Positions 1 to 7,532 of a stretch of DNA of 64,000 nt are shown here, piece after piece. Position 1 is the stretch's first letter; every line of letters starts with the position of its first letter. The notes beneath the pieces were generated by a model. That model saw only the letters and a program-made list of their open reading frames with translations, was not told the DNA's origin and made no database searches. The stretch is taken from NCBI GenBank assembly GCA_002238865.1, contig MPNE01000002.1:62001-126000 (forward strand), in the 5' to 3' direction. This stretch comes from Gemmatimonadetes bacterium bin94 (GTDB lineage Bacteria; Gemmatimonadota; Gemmatimonadetes; Longimicrobiales; Gaopeijiaceae). A program made the position numbers and the translations under genes.

Positions 1-476
1 CCCATATCGGCGCCCGACAGCCCCACCCGCGTGAAGAGGTACGCGATCCGCGCCGACTCGGCCGCGATTCGCACGTCGCACGCCGTCGCAATCACCGCAC
101 CCGCACCCGCGACCGTCCCATTCAGCGCCCCCACCACCGGCTGCCGGCACTGCCGAATCGCCAGGATCAGGTCGCACGTCATCCGCGTAAAGTCGAGCAA
201 CCCCTCGAAATCCCGCTCGAACAGCGCCCCGATGATGCCCTCGACATCCCCGCCGGTACAGAACCCGCGCCCCGCTCCGGTGATCACGATCGCACGGACC
301 TCGGGCTCGCCGTCAAGCGCCCGGAAGGTGTTCCGCAACTCGTCGTAGACCTCGAAGGTCAGCGCGTTCAGCCGTTCGGGACGGTTGAGCGTGATCCGTG
401 CGACGCTCGTCTCCGCGTCAACGTCGAGGAGGAACGAGCGGGGTGTCTTCAGGTGTGGGGATTTGAGGTCGGTCAT
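1..476 (-). CDS. Enoyl-CoA hydratase/isomerase family protein (partial, 3' end outside window)
   Basis: Crotonase-fold enzyme that would hydrate or isomerise an enoyl-CoA. The visible 158 residues start at the ATG at 476-474 and run off the left edge. They show the first oxyanion-hole stretch GRGFCTGGDV and the second, GTVAGAGAVIATACDVRIA, followed by FTRVGLSGADMG at the break. The catalytic-loop glutamate region lies just beyond the edge. The start codon overlaps the RidA stop by ATGA, so this is the last visible gene of a leftward operon with RidA, an SDR and a creatininase-family protein. Context suggests aromatic or ring-cleaved acyl-CoA breakdown; the substrate cannot be read from the sequence. 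Confidence 0.9.
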   Translation of the reverse strand, partial: MTDLKSPHLKTPRSFLLDVDAETSVARITLNRPERLNALTFEVYDELRNTFRALDGEPEVRAIVITGAGRGFCTGGDVEGIIGALFERDFEGLLDFTRMTCDLILAIRQCRQPVVGALNGTVAGAGAVIATACDVRIAAESARIAYLFTRVGLSGADM

Positions 477-905
477 GGCTTCTCCGTCGAAGAGGCCGGG
501 CGCGTGGCCCGGATATCACCCGATTGCGCCTGCGGGATGACCGCGGTGGCCTCGACCTCCACCACCGCGCGCGGATCGACGAGCTCGGTCACGGCCACCA
601 GCGCCATGGCCGGAAAGTGCTTTCCGAAGACCGCCCTGTACCCGGCCCCGATCCCCGCCAGCGACCCGCGATAGGCTTCCATGTCGGTCACATAGATGGT
701 GAGACGCCCCACATCGGCGACCACTCCCCCCGCCTCCTCCACCACCCGCACCACGTTGGCGAGCGCGGCCCGGAACTGCCCCTCCATCCCGGTCACGGCC
801 ACCCCCCCGTCACCCTCCACCCCGCCCCCCCCCCCCCGCGAGCATCCCGTTGTTCCAGCCGCGCGGACTGCCCAGCGCCACCGGGTTCACGACCTCGAAG
901 GTCAT
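473..905 (-). pseudogene. RidA/YjgF-family enamine/imine deaminase, frameshifted at a poly-G tract
   Basis: RidA proteins hydrolyse reactive enamine/imine intermediates to ketones and ammonia. The N-terminus (start MTFEVVNPVALGSPRGWNNG, ATG at 905-903) is in one frame. The C-terminal part (QFRAALANVVRVVEEAGG, then RLTIYVTD) is in another. The two frames meet at 13 consecutive G residues on the coding strand (825-837). The segment normally lying between them, which carries the family's LFVAGQ-like strand, is also missing. The start overlaps the SDR stop by ATGA and the stop overlaps the enoyl-CoA hydratase start by ATGA, so gene order and coupling are intact. Either this is a genuine slipped-strand mutation or the assembly collapsed a G-rich stretch. 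The family call is firm; the state of the gene is not. Confidence 0.75.
825..837. repeat. 13-base C/G homopolymer inside the RidA gene
   Basis: Thirteen consecutive C on the given strand (G on the coding strand), sitting exactly where the two RidA reading frames part. Such tracts slip during replication and are also prone to sequencing error, so either could explain the frameshift. Confidence 0.95.
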
Positions 906-1684
906 CGCGCGGACCCCCGCCGCCCACCCCGGATCACGAGCTCGCTTCCCTGCATCGGCGCCGCCGCGTCCGGCAGGAAAGCCATTACGGCGTGCGCCAC
1001 CTCGTCGGCCGCGATCAGGCGGCCCCCGGGCTGCATCTCCTCGAGGCCGGCGCGGATCGTCTCCGCTTCCCGGCCCGTCGTCGCCGCGATCCGCTCGATG
1101 TTCTCGTCCGTCATGGGCGTATCCACGTAGCTGGGGCACACGGCGTTGACGGTCACGCCCGTCCCGCCCAGCTCGTCGGCCAGGCAGCGCGTCATGCCGA
1201 TCAGGGCGTGCTTCGACGCCGCGTATGCGGTGATGTAGCGGGCGCCTTCAAGGCTCGCAATCGACGCCACGTTCACGATCCGCCCCCACCCGCGCTCCAT
1301 CATCCCGGGCAGGAACGCCTGGGTCACCAGAAGAGGCCCGGTGGCGTTCACGCGGTGGACCGACTCCCACTGCTCCAGGGTCACCCGCTGAAACGGCGCC
1401 GACACCGCGACGCCGGCGTTGTTCACCAGGATGTCCACCTTGCCGAGGTGCTCACGCGCCCGCTCGGCCAGCGCGGCGATCGATGCGGGGTCGGTCACGT
1501 CGCAGACGACCGCATGCGCGGCGGCGCCCCGTTCGCGCAGCCCCCCGGCCACCGCCTCGATCTCCCCGGCGGTGCGCGCCGTCACGACCACCGCCGCCCC
1601 CTCCGCGGCCATCGCGCTCGCCACCGCCGCCCCGATCCCCCTTCCACCACCCGTCACGACGGCACCCCTTCCGGCGAGCGTCAT
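902..1684 (-). CDS. SDR-family NAD(P)-dependent dehydrogenase
   Basis: Short-chain dehydrogenase of 260 residues, the usual classical-SDR length. The start ATG (1684-1682) overlaps the upstream creatininase stop by ATGA. Visible motifs are the cofactor glycine loop TGGGRGIG near the N-terminus, NNAG in the middle and the catalytic YxxxK as YAASK, preceded by NVASIAS that supplies the serine. The closest well-known activity would be a 3-hydroxyacyl-CoA or similar alcohol dehydrogenase, and position beside an enoyl-CoA hydratase and an acyl-CoA ligase fits that. The exact substrate is not determined. Its stop overlaps the RidA start by ATGA. Confidence 0.9.
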   Translation of the reverse strand: MTLAGRGAVVTGGGRGIGAAVASAMAAEGAAVVVTARTAGEIEAVAGGLRERGAAAHAVVCDVTDPASIAALAERAREHLGKVDILVNNAGVAVSAPFQRVTLEQWESVHRVNATGPLLVTQAFLPGMMERGWGRIVNVASIASLEGARYITAYAASKHALIGMTRCLADELGGTGVTVNAVCPSYVDTPMTDENIERIAATTGREAETIRAGLEEMQPGGRLIAADEVAHAVMAFLPDAAAPMQGSELVIRGGRRGSAR

Positions 1685-2640
1685 CGGGTTCCCTCCCGCG
1701 CGGCCCCCAACCGCTCCACGACCGCGTCCACCACGATCGCGGCCAGCGCGGCCACCGTGTTCTCTCCCTCTTCCCGGGTAGCGGCGGCCGGGTCCCCGCA
1801 GTAGGCGTCGCTCACTCCCGCGTCCTCGAACGTGGCCGCGCCATCCCGGATCGCACGCGAGAGCGACGCCGGGTTCGCCGCGAGCCCCTGCCGCGCCGCG
1901 TCGCGCACCAGCTCCGGCGCCGCCGCCATCACAACCGAGGTCTCGTACCGCCCCGCGTGACACGCGCCGCTCCTGAATTCGTCGGTGAGGCGCGAGGCCC
2001 AACGCCGCTCGGTGATGTCGGGATGCACGACGGGCATGGCCCCGTCGCCGGCGGGCGGGGCGCCGGGGGCCGGTTTCGGGGAGCCGTCCGCGTGCGCCGG
2101 ACCCGCCACGCGCGTCGCATGTGCGCGAACGCCGTCCCCGATCGCGGCCAGGTGGGCCGGATCGAGGTGGGCGTTGACCACCACCAGCGCCGCGACCCCC
2201 TGACCTTCCAGCGACGCGGCCACATCGGCCAGCAGCGCCGTGAAGGTGGCCGGGCGTACGGAGATCGTCCCCGGGAAGCCGGCCGCGAAGGGGGCGGCGG
2301 TGTAGGCGAGGGGCGGGAGGAGGAGGGGGTGGAAGCCCAGGCTCCGGAGCCCCGGCAGCGCGGCGGCGGCGGCCGCCCGGGCAATCACCACGTCCGTGAC
2401 AAGGGGAAGGTGGGGGCCGTGCGCCTCGACCGCGCCGACCGGCAGGAGGGCAAGGACCCGGGAGCCGAGCGGGCGCGTGGCGCGCTCGTCCGCCGCGCGG
2501 TTGGAGTCCGCTCCCCGCGACCCGCCGGGCACGACCCCCAGGCCGGCGTCCGCCAGATCGGTCCAGGTCGCGTCCCCCCATTCGGGCGGTGTCTCGCGGC
2601 GCTCGCTCTCCGTCACCGTGGCTGCGTCCTGATCATCCAT
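1681..2640 (-). CDS. Creatininase-family amidohydrolase
   Basis: 319 residues from the ATG at 2640-2638. Creatininase-fold enzymes are metal-dependent hydrolases of cyclic or linear amides. The metal-site stretch VEAHGPHLPLVTD gives E72, H74 and D83. The usual NGHGGN or NGHYEN loop is replaced by NAHLDP (H158, D160), which keeps the histidine and puts aspartate where creatininase has glutamate. HAGRYETSVV is the conserved late motif. First gene of the leftward operon, divergent from the acyl-CoA ligase with only 35 bases between starts. It may open an amide bond in an aromatic-amine pathway; that role is inferred from neighbours, not shown. Confidence 0.85.
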   Translation of the reverse strand: MDDQDAATVTESERRETPPEWGDATWTDLADAGLGVVPGGSRGADSNRAADERATRPLGSRVLALLPVGAVEAHGPHLPLVTDVVIARAAAAAALPGLRSLGFHPLLLPPLAYTAAPFAAGFPGTISVRPATFTALLADVAASLEGQGVAALVVVNAHLDPAHLAAIGDGVRAHATRVAGPAHADGSPKPAPGAPPAGDGAMPVVHPDITERRWASRLTDEFRSGACHAGRYETSVVMAAAPELVRDAARQGLAANPASLSRAIRDGAATFEDAGVSDAYCGDPAAATREEGENTVAALAAIVVDAVVERLGAAREGTR

Positions 2641-2675
2641 TGACCGTAACTCCATCATCCACAAAGATAGTCCCG

Positions 2676-4268
2676 ATGTCCTTCCAACCCTCGAACCCGT
2701 TCAACATGGCCGATTATTTCCTGGACGACCGCGTCCGGGAAGGGTTGGGCGACCGGATTGCGCTCCGAACCGGCCAGGAGACGGTCACCTACGCGGCGCT
2801 CCAGGCGCGCGCCAACCGCTTCGCCAACGCCCTCGAAGCGATCGGCGTGCATCCCGAGCAACGCGTCCTGATCGGCCTCCCGGACGTGCCCGACTTCCCC
2901 GCCGTGCTCTTCGGCGCTCTGAAGGTGGGCGCGGTGGGTGTGATGATGAACTGCTACCTGAGCGAAGACCGCATCCGGGACATGTACGACTACACGCGCG
3001 CCAAGGCAGCGGTCGTTCATGCGGAGCACGCTGAAGTATTCGCGCGGGCAGCGAAGGGAGCACGCCACGCTCCCCGCCTCCTCGTCCTCGGAACTGTCCA
3101 GGACGACGCGCTGATTGACAACTCTGCTTTACATTATGTCAACTTTACTTCACATTCTGACGATCCGGCCGTCTGGCTATTCTCCGGCGGCACGACCGGA
3201 CGCCCCAAGGGGGTGATCCAGAGCCACGCCTCGTTCGCCAACTCCACCGAGTGCTATGCAAGGGGGGTCCTCGGCTACGGCGCCGACGACATCACGCTTT
3301 CGGTCCCCAAGCTCTACTTCGGCTACGCCACCGGATCCAACCTTCTCTTCCCCCTTGCCGCGGGTGCGTCGGCTGTCCTCTTTCCGGAGCGCTGCACGGC
3401 AGACGAACTCTTCGCCCAGATCGCGCGGCACCGCCCCACGATCCTCGTCAACGTCCCCACGATGGTGAACCACATGGTCTCGCACCCCGGCGCCGGCGAC
3501 CAGGACCTGAGCTGCCTCCGACTGGCAACCTCGGCGGGCGAGGCCCTGCCCCCCAGTCTGCACCAGCGGTGGAACGAGCTTTTCGGCGTCGAACTCCTCG
3601 ACGGCCTCGGCACGGCCGAGATGTGGCACATCTTCATCTCGAACCGGCCCGGCGCCGTCCGCCCGGGGACGCTCGGCACCGCCGTGCCCGGCTTCGAGGT
3701 CTCCCTGCGCGATGAAGACGGCCACGAGGCCGGGCCCGGCGACGTCGGCCGGATGCGGGTGCGGGGCGGTTCCCGCGCGAACGGCTACTGGCAGCACCCG
3801 CGCGAGTCCCGCCGCGCCTTCGCCGGGGAGTGGTACATTTCGGGCGACATGATGACCCGCGACGAGGACGGGTATTTCACCTACCAGGGTCGGGCGGACG
3901 ACCTGCTCAAGGTCTCGGGGAAGTGGTTCTCACCCCGGGAGGCCGAGGAGTGTCTGCTGCGGCACCGGGACGTCAAGGAGGCGGCGGTGGTGGGGATCGC
4001 GACAGAGGACGGACTGATCATCCCGGAGGCGTTCGTCGTGCTGGCGCCGGACGCGGATCCCGCCACGGCGCGCGCGCGCATCCGATCGCACGTCGGGGAG
4101 CGTCTCGAGTCCTACAAACGCCCCCGCCGGGTGCGCATCATGAGCGACCTGCCCCGGACCCACCTCGGCAAGGTGGACAGGGGCGCGCTCAAGCAGGGGC
4201 CCGCGGACCCGGGCGCGGCGCCCGGCACCCTCGACCCGGGCGACCCCGCGGCCAGCGGCGCCTCATGA
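2676..4268 (+). CDS. Benzoate-CoA-ligase-like AMP-dependent acyl-CoA synthetase
   Basis: 530-residue adenylate-forming enzyme (acid + ATP + CoA to acyl-CoA). It has the P-loop SGGTTGRPKG at 170-179, the A5-type LDGLGTAEMWH, the hinge region YISGDMMTRDEDGYF followed by GRADDLLKVSGKW, and the C-terminal adenylation lysine K499 in HLGKVDRG. The N-terminus (PFNMADYFLDDRVREG) matches the benzoate/anthranilate-CoA ligase group better than fatty acyl-CoA ligases. ATG 2676 was chosen because it gives the family N-terminus; there is no clear ribosome site. A low-G+C patch at about 3110-3165 contains a TTA leucine codon. The stop overlaps the FMN reductase start by ATGA. Likely substrate is an aromatic acid such as benzoate or 2-aminobenzoate; which one is not certain. 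Confidence 0.88.
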   Translation: MSFQPSNPFNMADYFLDDRVREGLGDRIALRTGQETVTYAALQARANRFANALEAIGVHPEQRVLIGLPDVPDFPAVLFGALKVGAVGVMMNCYLSEDRIRDMYDYTRAKAAVVHAEHAEVFARAAKGARHAPRLLVLGTVQDDALIDNSALHYVNFTSHSDDPAVWLFSGGTTGRPKGVIQSHASFANSTECYARGVLGYGADDITLSVPKLYFGYATGSNLLFPLAAGASAVLFPERCTADELFAQIARHRPTILVNVPTMVNHMVSHPGAGDQDLSCLRLATSAGEALPPSLHQRWNELFGVELLDGLGTAEMWHIFISNRPGAVRPGTLGTAVPGFEVSLRDEDGHEAGPGDVGRMRVRGGSRANGYWQHPRESRRAFAGEWYISGDMMTRDEDGYFTYQGRADDLLKVSGKWFSPREAEECLLRHRDVKEAAVVGIATEDGLIIPEAFVVLAPDADPATARARIRSHVGERLESYKRPRRVRIMSDLPRTHLGKVDRGALKQGPADPGAAPGTLDPGDPAASGAS

Positions 4269-4837
4269 GCAACCCGCTCCGTATCCCCGTCCTGGTCGGA
4301 TCCGTGCGGCGCGGCCGGCAATCGATCAAGGTGGCGCGCTTCGCGGGCAGGCGCCTGGAGGAGGCCGGCGCCGACGCGCCGCTTCTCGATCTCCGCGACT
4401 TCGACCTGCCCATCATGGAGGAGCGGCTCCACATGCGGGACGACCCACCCCCCGGGCTGGTGCGCTTCTCGGAGTCGGTCCGATCCGCCGACGCTCTGGT
4501 TGTGGTGAGCCCCGAGTACAACGGATCGATGCCGGGGGTGCTCAAGAACGCCCTCGACTACATCTACGGGGAGTGGAACCGCAAGCCGGTCGGCATCGTG
4601 ACGGTGTCGGGGGGCGGTTTCGGAGGCGTTCAGGTGCACAACCACCTTCAGCTGCTCTTCCTCCGGCTGAAGGCCCTGCCCGTGGCGGGCATGGCGGTGT
4701 CCAACGTCGGGCGCAGCTTCGGCGACGACGGCGAGCCCCGGGAGCCGCACTACGAAAAGTCCTTCGCCGGCTTCATCGAAACCCTCCAGTGGTACGCCCG
4801 TGCGGTCGGCGCGGCGGTCGCGCGGGAACAGGCCTGA
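4265..4837 (+). CDS. NADPH-dependent FMN reductase family protein
   Basis: 190 residues, flavodoxin-like fold. Visible signatures are the N-terminal phosphate loop GSVRRGRQS and SPEYNGSMPGVLKNALD, the hallmark of the NADPH-dependent FMN reductase/azoreductase family (PF03358). The ATG overlaps the acyl-CoA ligase stop (ATGA), which ties it to the aromatic-CoA cluster. It could supply reduced flavin to a monooxygenase encoded outside the window or reduce quinones; neither can be decided here. metG follows after 3 bases. Confidence 0.9.
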   Translation: MSNPLRIPVLVGSVRRGRQSIKVARFAGRRLEEAGADAPLLDLRDFDLPIMEERLHMRDDPPPGLVRFSESVRSADALVVVSPEYNGSMPGVLKNALDYIYGEWNRKPVGIVTVSGGGFGGVQVHNHLQLLFLRLKALPVAGMAVSNVGRSFGDDGEPREPHYEKSFAGFIETLQWYARAVGAAVAREQA

Positions 4838-4840
4838 TCC

Positions 4841-6376
4841 ATGTCATCCTTCTTCCTGACGACGCCGATCTACTACGCCTCGGGCGAGCCCCACCTCGGC
4901 CACGCCTACACCACGATCCTGGCCGACGTGCTCGCGAGGTACCGGCGCCGTGCCGGTGAGGACGTGCTCTTCCTCACGGGGACCGACGAGCACGGACAGA
5001 AGATCCAGGAGGCCGCCGCCGCACAGGGGGTGACGCCGCTGGAGCTTTGCGACCTCATGGCGGGCCGCTTCGAGGAAGCGTGGAGGGACCTCGGCATTTC
5101 GCACGATCGCTTCATCCGCACCACCGAGGCCGAACACATCGGCGTCGTCACCGCACTGCTGGAACGTCTGCGTGACAACGGCCACATCTACGAAGCGGAG
5201 TACGCGGGGTGGTACTCCGTCGGGCAGGAGCGGTACTTCACCGAAAAGGAGATCGGTCCGGACCGGGTGGATCCGATCGCCGGAGGACCGGTCCAGCGGA
5301 TCCGCGAGAAGAACTACTTCTTCCGGATGAGCCACTTCCAGGACCGGCTGATCCGCCACATCGAGGACAACCCCGAATGGATCGTACCGGCCACCCGCCG
5401 GAACGAGGTTCTCGGGTTCCTCAATCAGCCGCTGGCCGATCTATCCATTTCGCGGCCCCGGGCGCGCATCCATTGGGGGATACCCCTTCCCTGGGACGCC
5501 GACCAGGTCACCTACGTCTGGGTCGATGCGCTGACGAACTACGTGACCGCGTCCGGTGCGATCGATCCCGCCGCTCCCGGCCCCACCCGCGGCTTCGGCG
5601 ATCTCCGCCCGTCCCGGTGGCCGGCCGACGTGCACCTCATGGGCAAGGACATCCTCACCACGCACGCCGTGTACTGGCCCACCCTGCTGATGGGGGCCGA
5701 CCTGCCGCTGCCCCGCAAGATCCTCGCGCACGGGTGGTGGGTGGTCGGCGACACGAAGATGTCCAAGTCGCTCGGCAACGTCGTGGACCCGCTCGACCTC
5801 CGCGAGCAGTTCGGCACCGACGCCGTTCGCTGGTACCTGATGCGCGAGATGCCCACCGGGCAGGACGCCTCCTACACCCCCGAACGCTTCCTCACCAGAT
5901 ACGACGAACTGGGCAACATCCTGGGCAACCTCGTTCACCGCGCCCTCTCCATGGTCGTACGCTACCGTGGGGGCACCGTCCCGGACGCGCCCTCTCACGA
6001 CCTTGCCGCCGAAACGGAGGCGGCGCTGGACGCCTACCGGCAGGGGTTGGAGGGCTACCGTCTACACGCCGGATTCGCGGCGGCCATGGACCTGGCGAGG
6101 ACCGCCAATGGATTCGTGGAGGCGCGCGAGCCGTGGGCGCTGGCGCGTGCTCCCGAGCGGGCCGATGAGCTCGACCGCACCCTTGCCACACTGGTAAGAA
6201 CGCTGGCGGTGCTTGCCGGCATGTTCGAACCCGTTGCGCCCGTCAAGGCCCGGGAGTTGGCCACACGCCTTGGTCTGGCGGACGTCCCCCGTTTCGCGGA
6301 GCTGGACGGACTGGAGATCGCGGGTCTCCACGTGACCGTTGGTTCGCCCCTTTTTCCGCGCGTTGAGGCACGGTGA
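4841..6376 (+). CDS. metG: Methionyl-tRNA synthetase
   Basis: Charges tRNA-Met with methionine in the cytoplasm. 511 residues, a short MetRS without the C-terminal tRNA-binding domain. The HIGH motif is HLGH at 18-21 and KMSKS is at 306-310. The connective-peptide region reads WYSVGQERYFTEKEIG and then EKNYFFRMS; the cysteine knuckles that bind zinc in most MetRS are entirely replaced. The anticodon-binding helical domain follows (ILGNLVHRALS onward). It lies 3 bases after the FMN reductase gene, so it may be read from the same transcript. Confidence 0.97.
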   Translation: MSSFFLTTPIYYASGEPHLGHAYTTILADVLARYRRRAGEDVLFLTGTDEHGQKIQEAAAAQGVTPLELCDLMAGRFEEAWRDLGISHDRFIRTTEAEHIGVVTALLERLRDNGHIYEAEYAGWYSVGQERYFTEKEIGPDRVDPIAGGPVQRIREKNYFFRMSHFQDRLIRHIEDNPEWIVPATRRNEVLGFLNQPLADLSISRPRARIHWGIPLPWDADQVTYVWVDALTNYVTASGAIDPAAPGPTRGFGDLRPSRWPADVHLMGKDILTTHAVYWPTLLMGADLPLPRKILAHGWWVVGDTKMSKSLGNVVDPLDLREQFGTDAVRWYLMREMPTGQDASYTPERFLTRYDELGNILGNLVHRALSMVVRYRGGTVPDAPSHDLAAETEAALDAYRQGLEGYRLHAGFAAAMDLARTANGFVEAREPWALARAPERADELDRTLATLVRTLAVLAGMFEPVAPVKARELATRLGLADVPRFAELDGLEIAGLHVTVGSPLFPRVEAR

Positions 6377-6414
6377 ACAGGCACATGGAGATACGGCCGG
6401 AAAAAACGTGTTCC

Positions 6415-6443
6415 TTGACCGGGGCCGTCTCGGCCTGTAACCT
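6415..6443 (+). promoter_or_regulatory. Candidate sigma70-type promoter for the M23 peptidase gene
   Basis: TTGACC at 6415-6420, a 17-base spacer, and TAACCT at 6438-6443. The predicted transcript start would fall about 3 bases before the ATG at 6453, giving a near-leaderless mRNA. No Shine-Dalgarno sequence is visible. Confidence 0.6.
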
Positions 6444-6452
6444 ACCCGTCGA

Positions 6453-7373
6453 ATGATAAGCGAACGATGGACCGTCCTTTTCCTCCGGGACGATGCGGAC
6501 GCGGTGCGGCAGTACTCGATGCCGACATCGGCGGTGCGACGCGGGTTGGTGGGACTCGCAGTCCTGGGTGCCTTTGTTGCCGTCGCCGTTGCGTTCCTCG
6601 TCTACGACACCGGTGCGCGCGTGCGTGCCGCGGGGCTGGCCCGGGCGAATCACCTCCTTGAAGGGGAGCTCGAGGGCATCCGCGCCCAGGTCGCCGGCCT
6701 CGAGGAACAGGTCGACGTCCTGGCCGAAAAGGATCGACAGACGAGGTTGCTTGCGGGGCGGATGGGTATCGACGATGAGGTCTTTCAGGTAGGTGTCGGC
6801 GGTCCCGGGCTCGATTCCCCCGGAGAGAGCGATCTCTGGGCGCTGGACCCCGAGGCGTCGGAGCTGGCATACGCCAACCGCTACACCCTCGATGTCCTTG
6901 AGCGCAAGGCGGATGTGCTGGAGGAGAGCTACGACGAGACGTGGCGCACGATGGAGGACCAGCTGGAACGGCTCTCGGTCATCCCTTCCATCCTTCCCGT
7001 CAACGGTCTCCTTTCCAGCGCCTTCAACCCGAGCCGATACCACCCCATCCACAAGGTCGACATGGCTCACGAGGGCATCGATCTTCACTCGTTCTACGGC
7101 ACGCCTTTCGTCGCGACCGGTGCCGGCCTGGTGACATTCGCAGGTCGGAAGGCCGGGTATGGTCTCACGGTCGAAATCGATCACGGCTACGGCTACATGA
7201 CCCGGTACGCACACGCGTCCGCGCTGTTGGTGGAACGGGGGAAGAGGGTCGAGCGTGACGAGGTCATAGCCCAGGTCGGATGCACCGGCGTCTGCACCGC
7301 ACCCCACGTTCACTACGAGATCCTCAACAACGACCGGCCCGTCGACCCCATGAACTACGTCCTCAGGCGGTAA
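6453..7373 (+). CDS. M23 (LytM-type) peptidase, membrane-anchored
   Basis: 306 residues. One transmembrane segment (about 30-50), then a coiled-coil region (about 58-95), then a C-terminal M23 domain with zinc ligands HEGID at 206-210 and HVH at 285-287. Family members cleave peptidoglycan crosslinks or, when degenerate, activate amidases. All metal ligands are present here, so it is probably active. The arrangement (inner-membrane anchor, coiled coil, LytM domain) resembles MepM/EnvC-like divisome or wall-growth factors. A strong candidate promoter lies directly upstream and a hairpin-forming repeat follows 8 bases after the stop. Confidence 0.9.
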   Translation: MISERWTVLFLRDDADAVRQYSMPTSAVRRGLVGLAVLGAFVAVAVAFLVYDTGARVRAAGLARANHLLEGELEGIRAQVAGLEEQVDVLAEKDRQTRLLAGRMGIDDEVFQVGVGGPGLDSPGESDLWALDPEASELAYANRYTLDVLERKADVLEESYDETWRTMEDQLERLSVIPSILPVNGLLSSAFNPSRYHPIHKVDMAHEGIDLHSFYGTPFVATGAGLVTFAGRKAGYGLTVEIDHGYGYMTRYAHASALLVERGKRVERDEVIAQVGCTGVCTAPHVHYEILNNDRPVDPMNYVLRR

Positions 7374-7381
7374 CCATTCCA

Positions 7382-7415
7382 TAGCAGCCCGTGGCGAGGG
7401 GCACCCGAGGGCCAC
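7382..7415 (+). repeat. TAGCAG 3' element, copy 1, with hairpin
   Basis: Starts TAGCAGCCCGTGGCGAGGGG. Within it GTGGC (7391-7395) can pair with GCCAC (7411-7415), so it may act as a weak terminator for the M23 gene. It shares its first 13 bases with other copies at 8298, 15258, 15510 (reverse) and 26269 (reverse). Confidence 0.6.
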
Positions 7416-7444
7416 GAGGTTTCCCGGTTGACAGTCGCGGTGTC

Positions 7445-7472
7445 TTGATGCCGCCCGTTTCCATTCTTACCT
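7445..7472 (+). promoter_or_regulatory. Possible promoter for the lipoprotein gene
   Basis: TTGATG at 7445-7450, a 16-base spacer and TTACCT at 7467-7472. A better -35 match, TTGACA, lies at 7428-7433 but has no -10 at a normal distance. The predicted leader is about 55 bases and contains GGGAGTGA near the ATG at 7533. Confidence 0.4.
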
Positions 7473-7532
7473 TGGGCGAGAGCAACGTCCTGGAATAAAC
7501 GTTTTTAGGTCACCTTCAGGGAGTGAGTCACG

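Noticed and set aside
1685-2581. Long open frame that extends the SDR gene to about 559 residues
   Set aside because: The added N-terminal part is Arg/Pro/Gly-rich shadow of the creatininase gene on the same strand in another frame; the SDR begins at 1684 with a coupled start.
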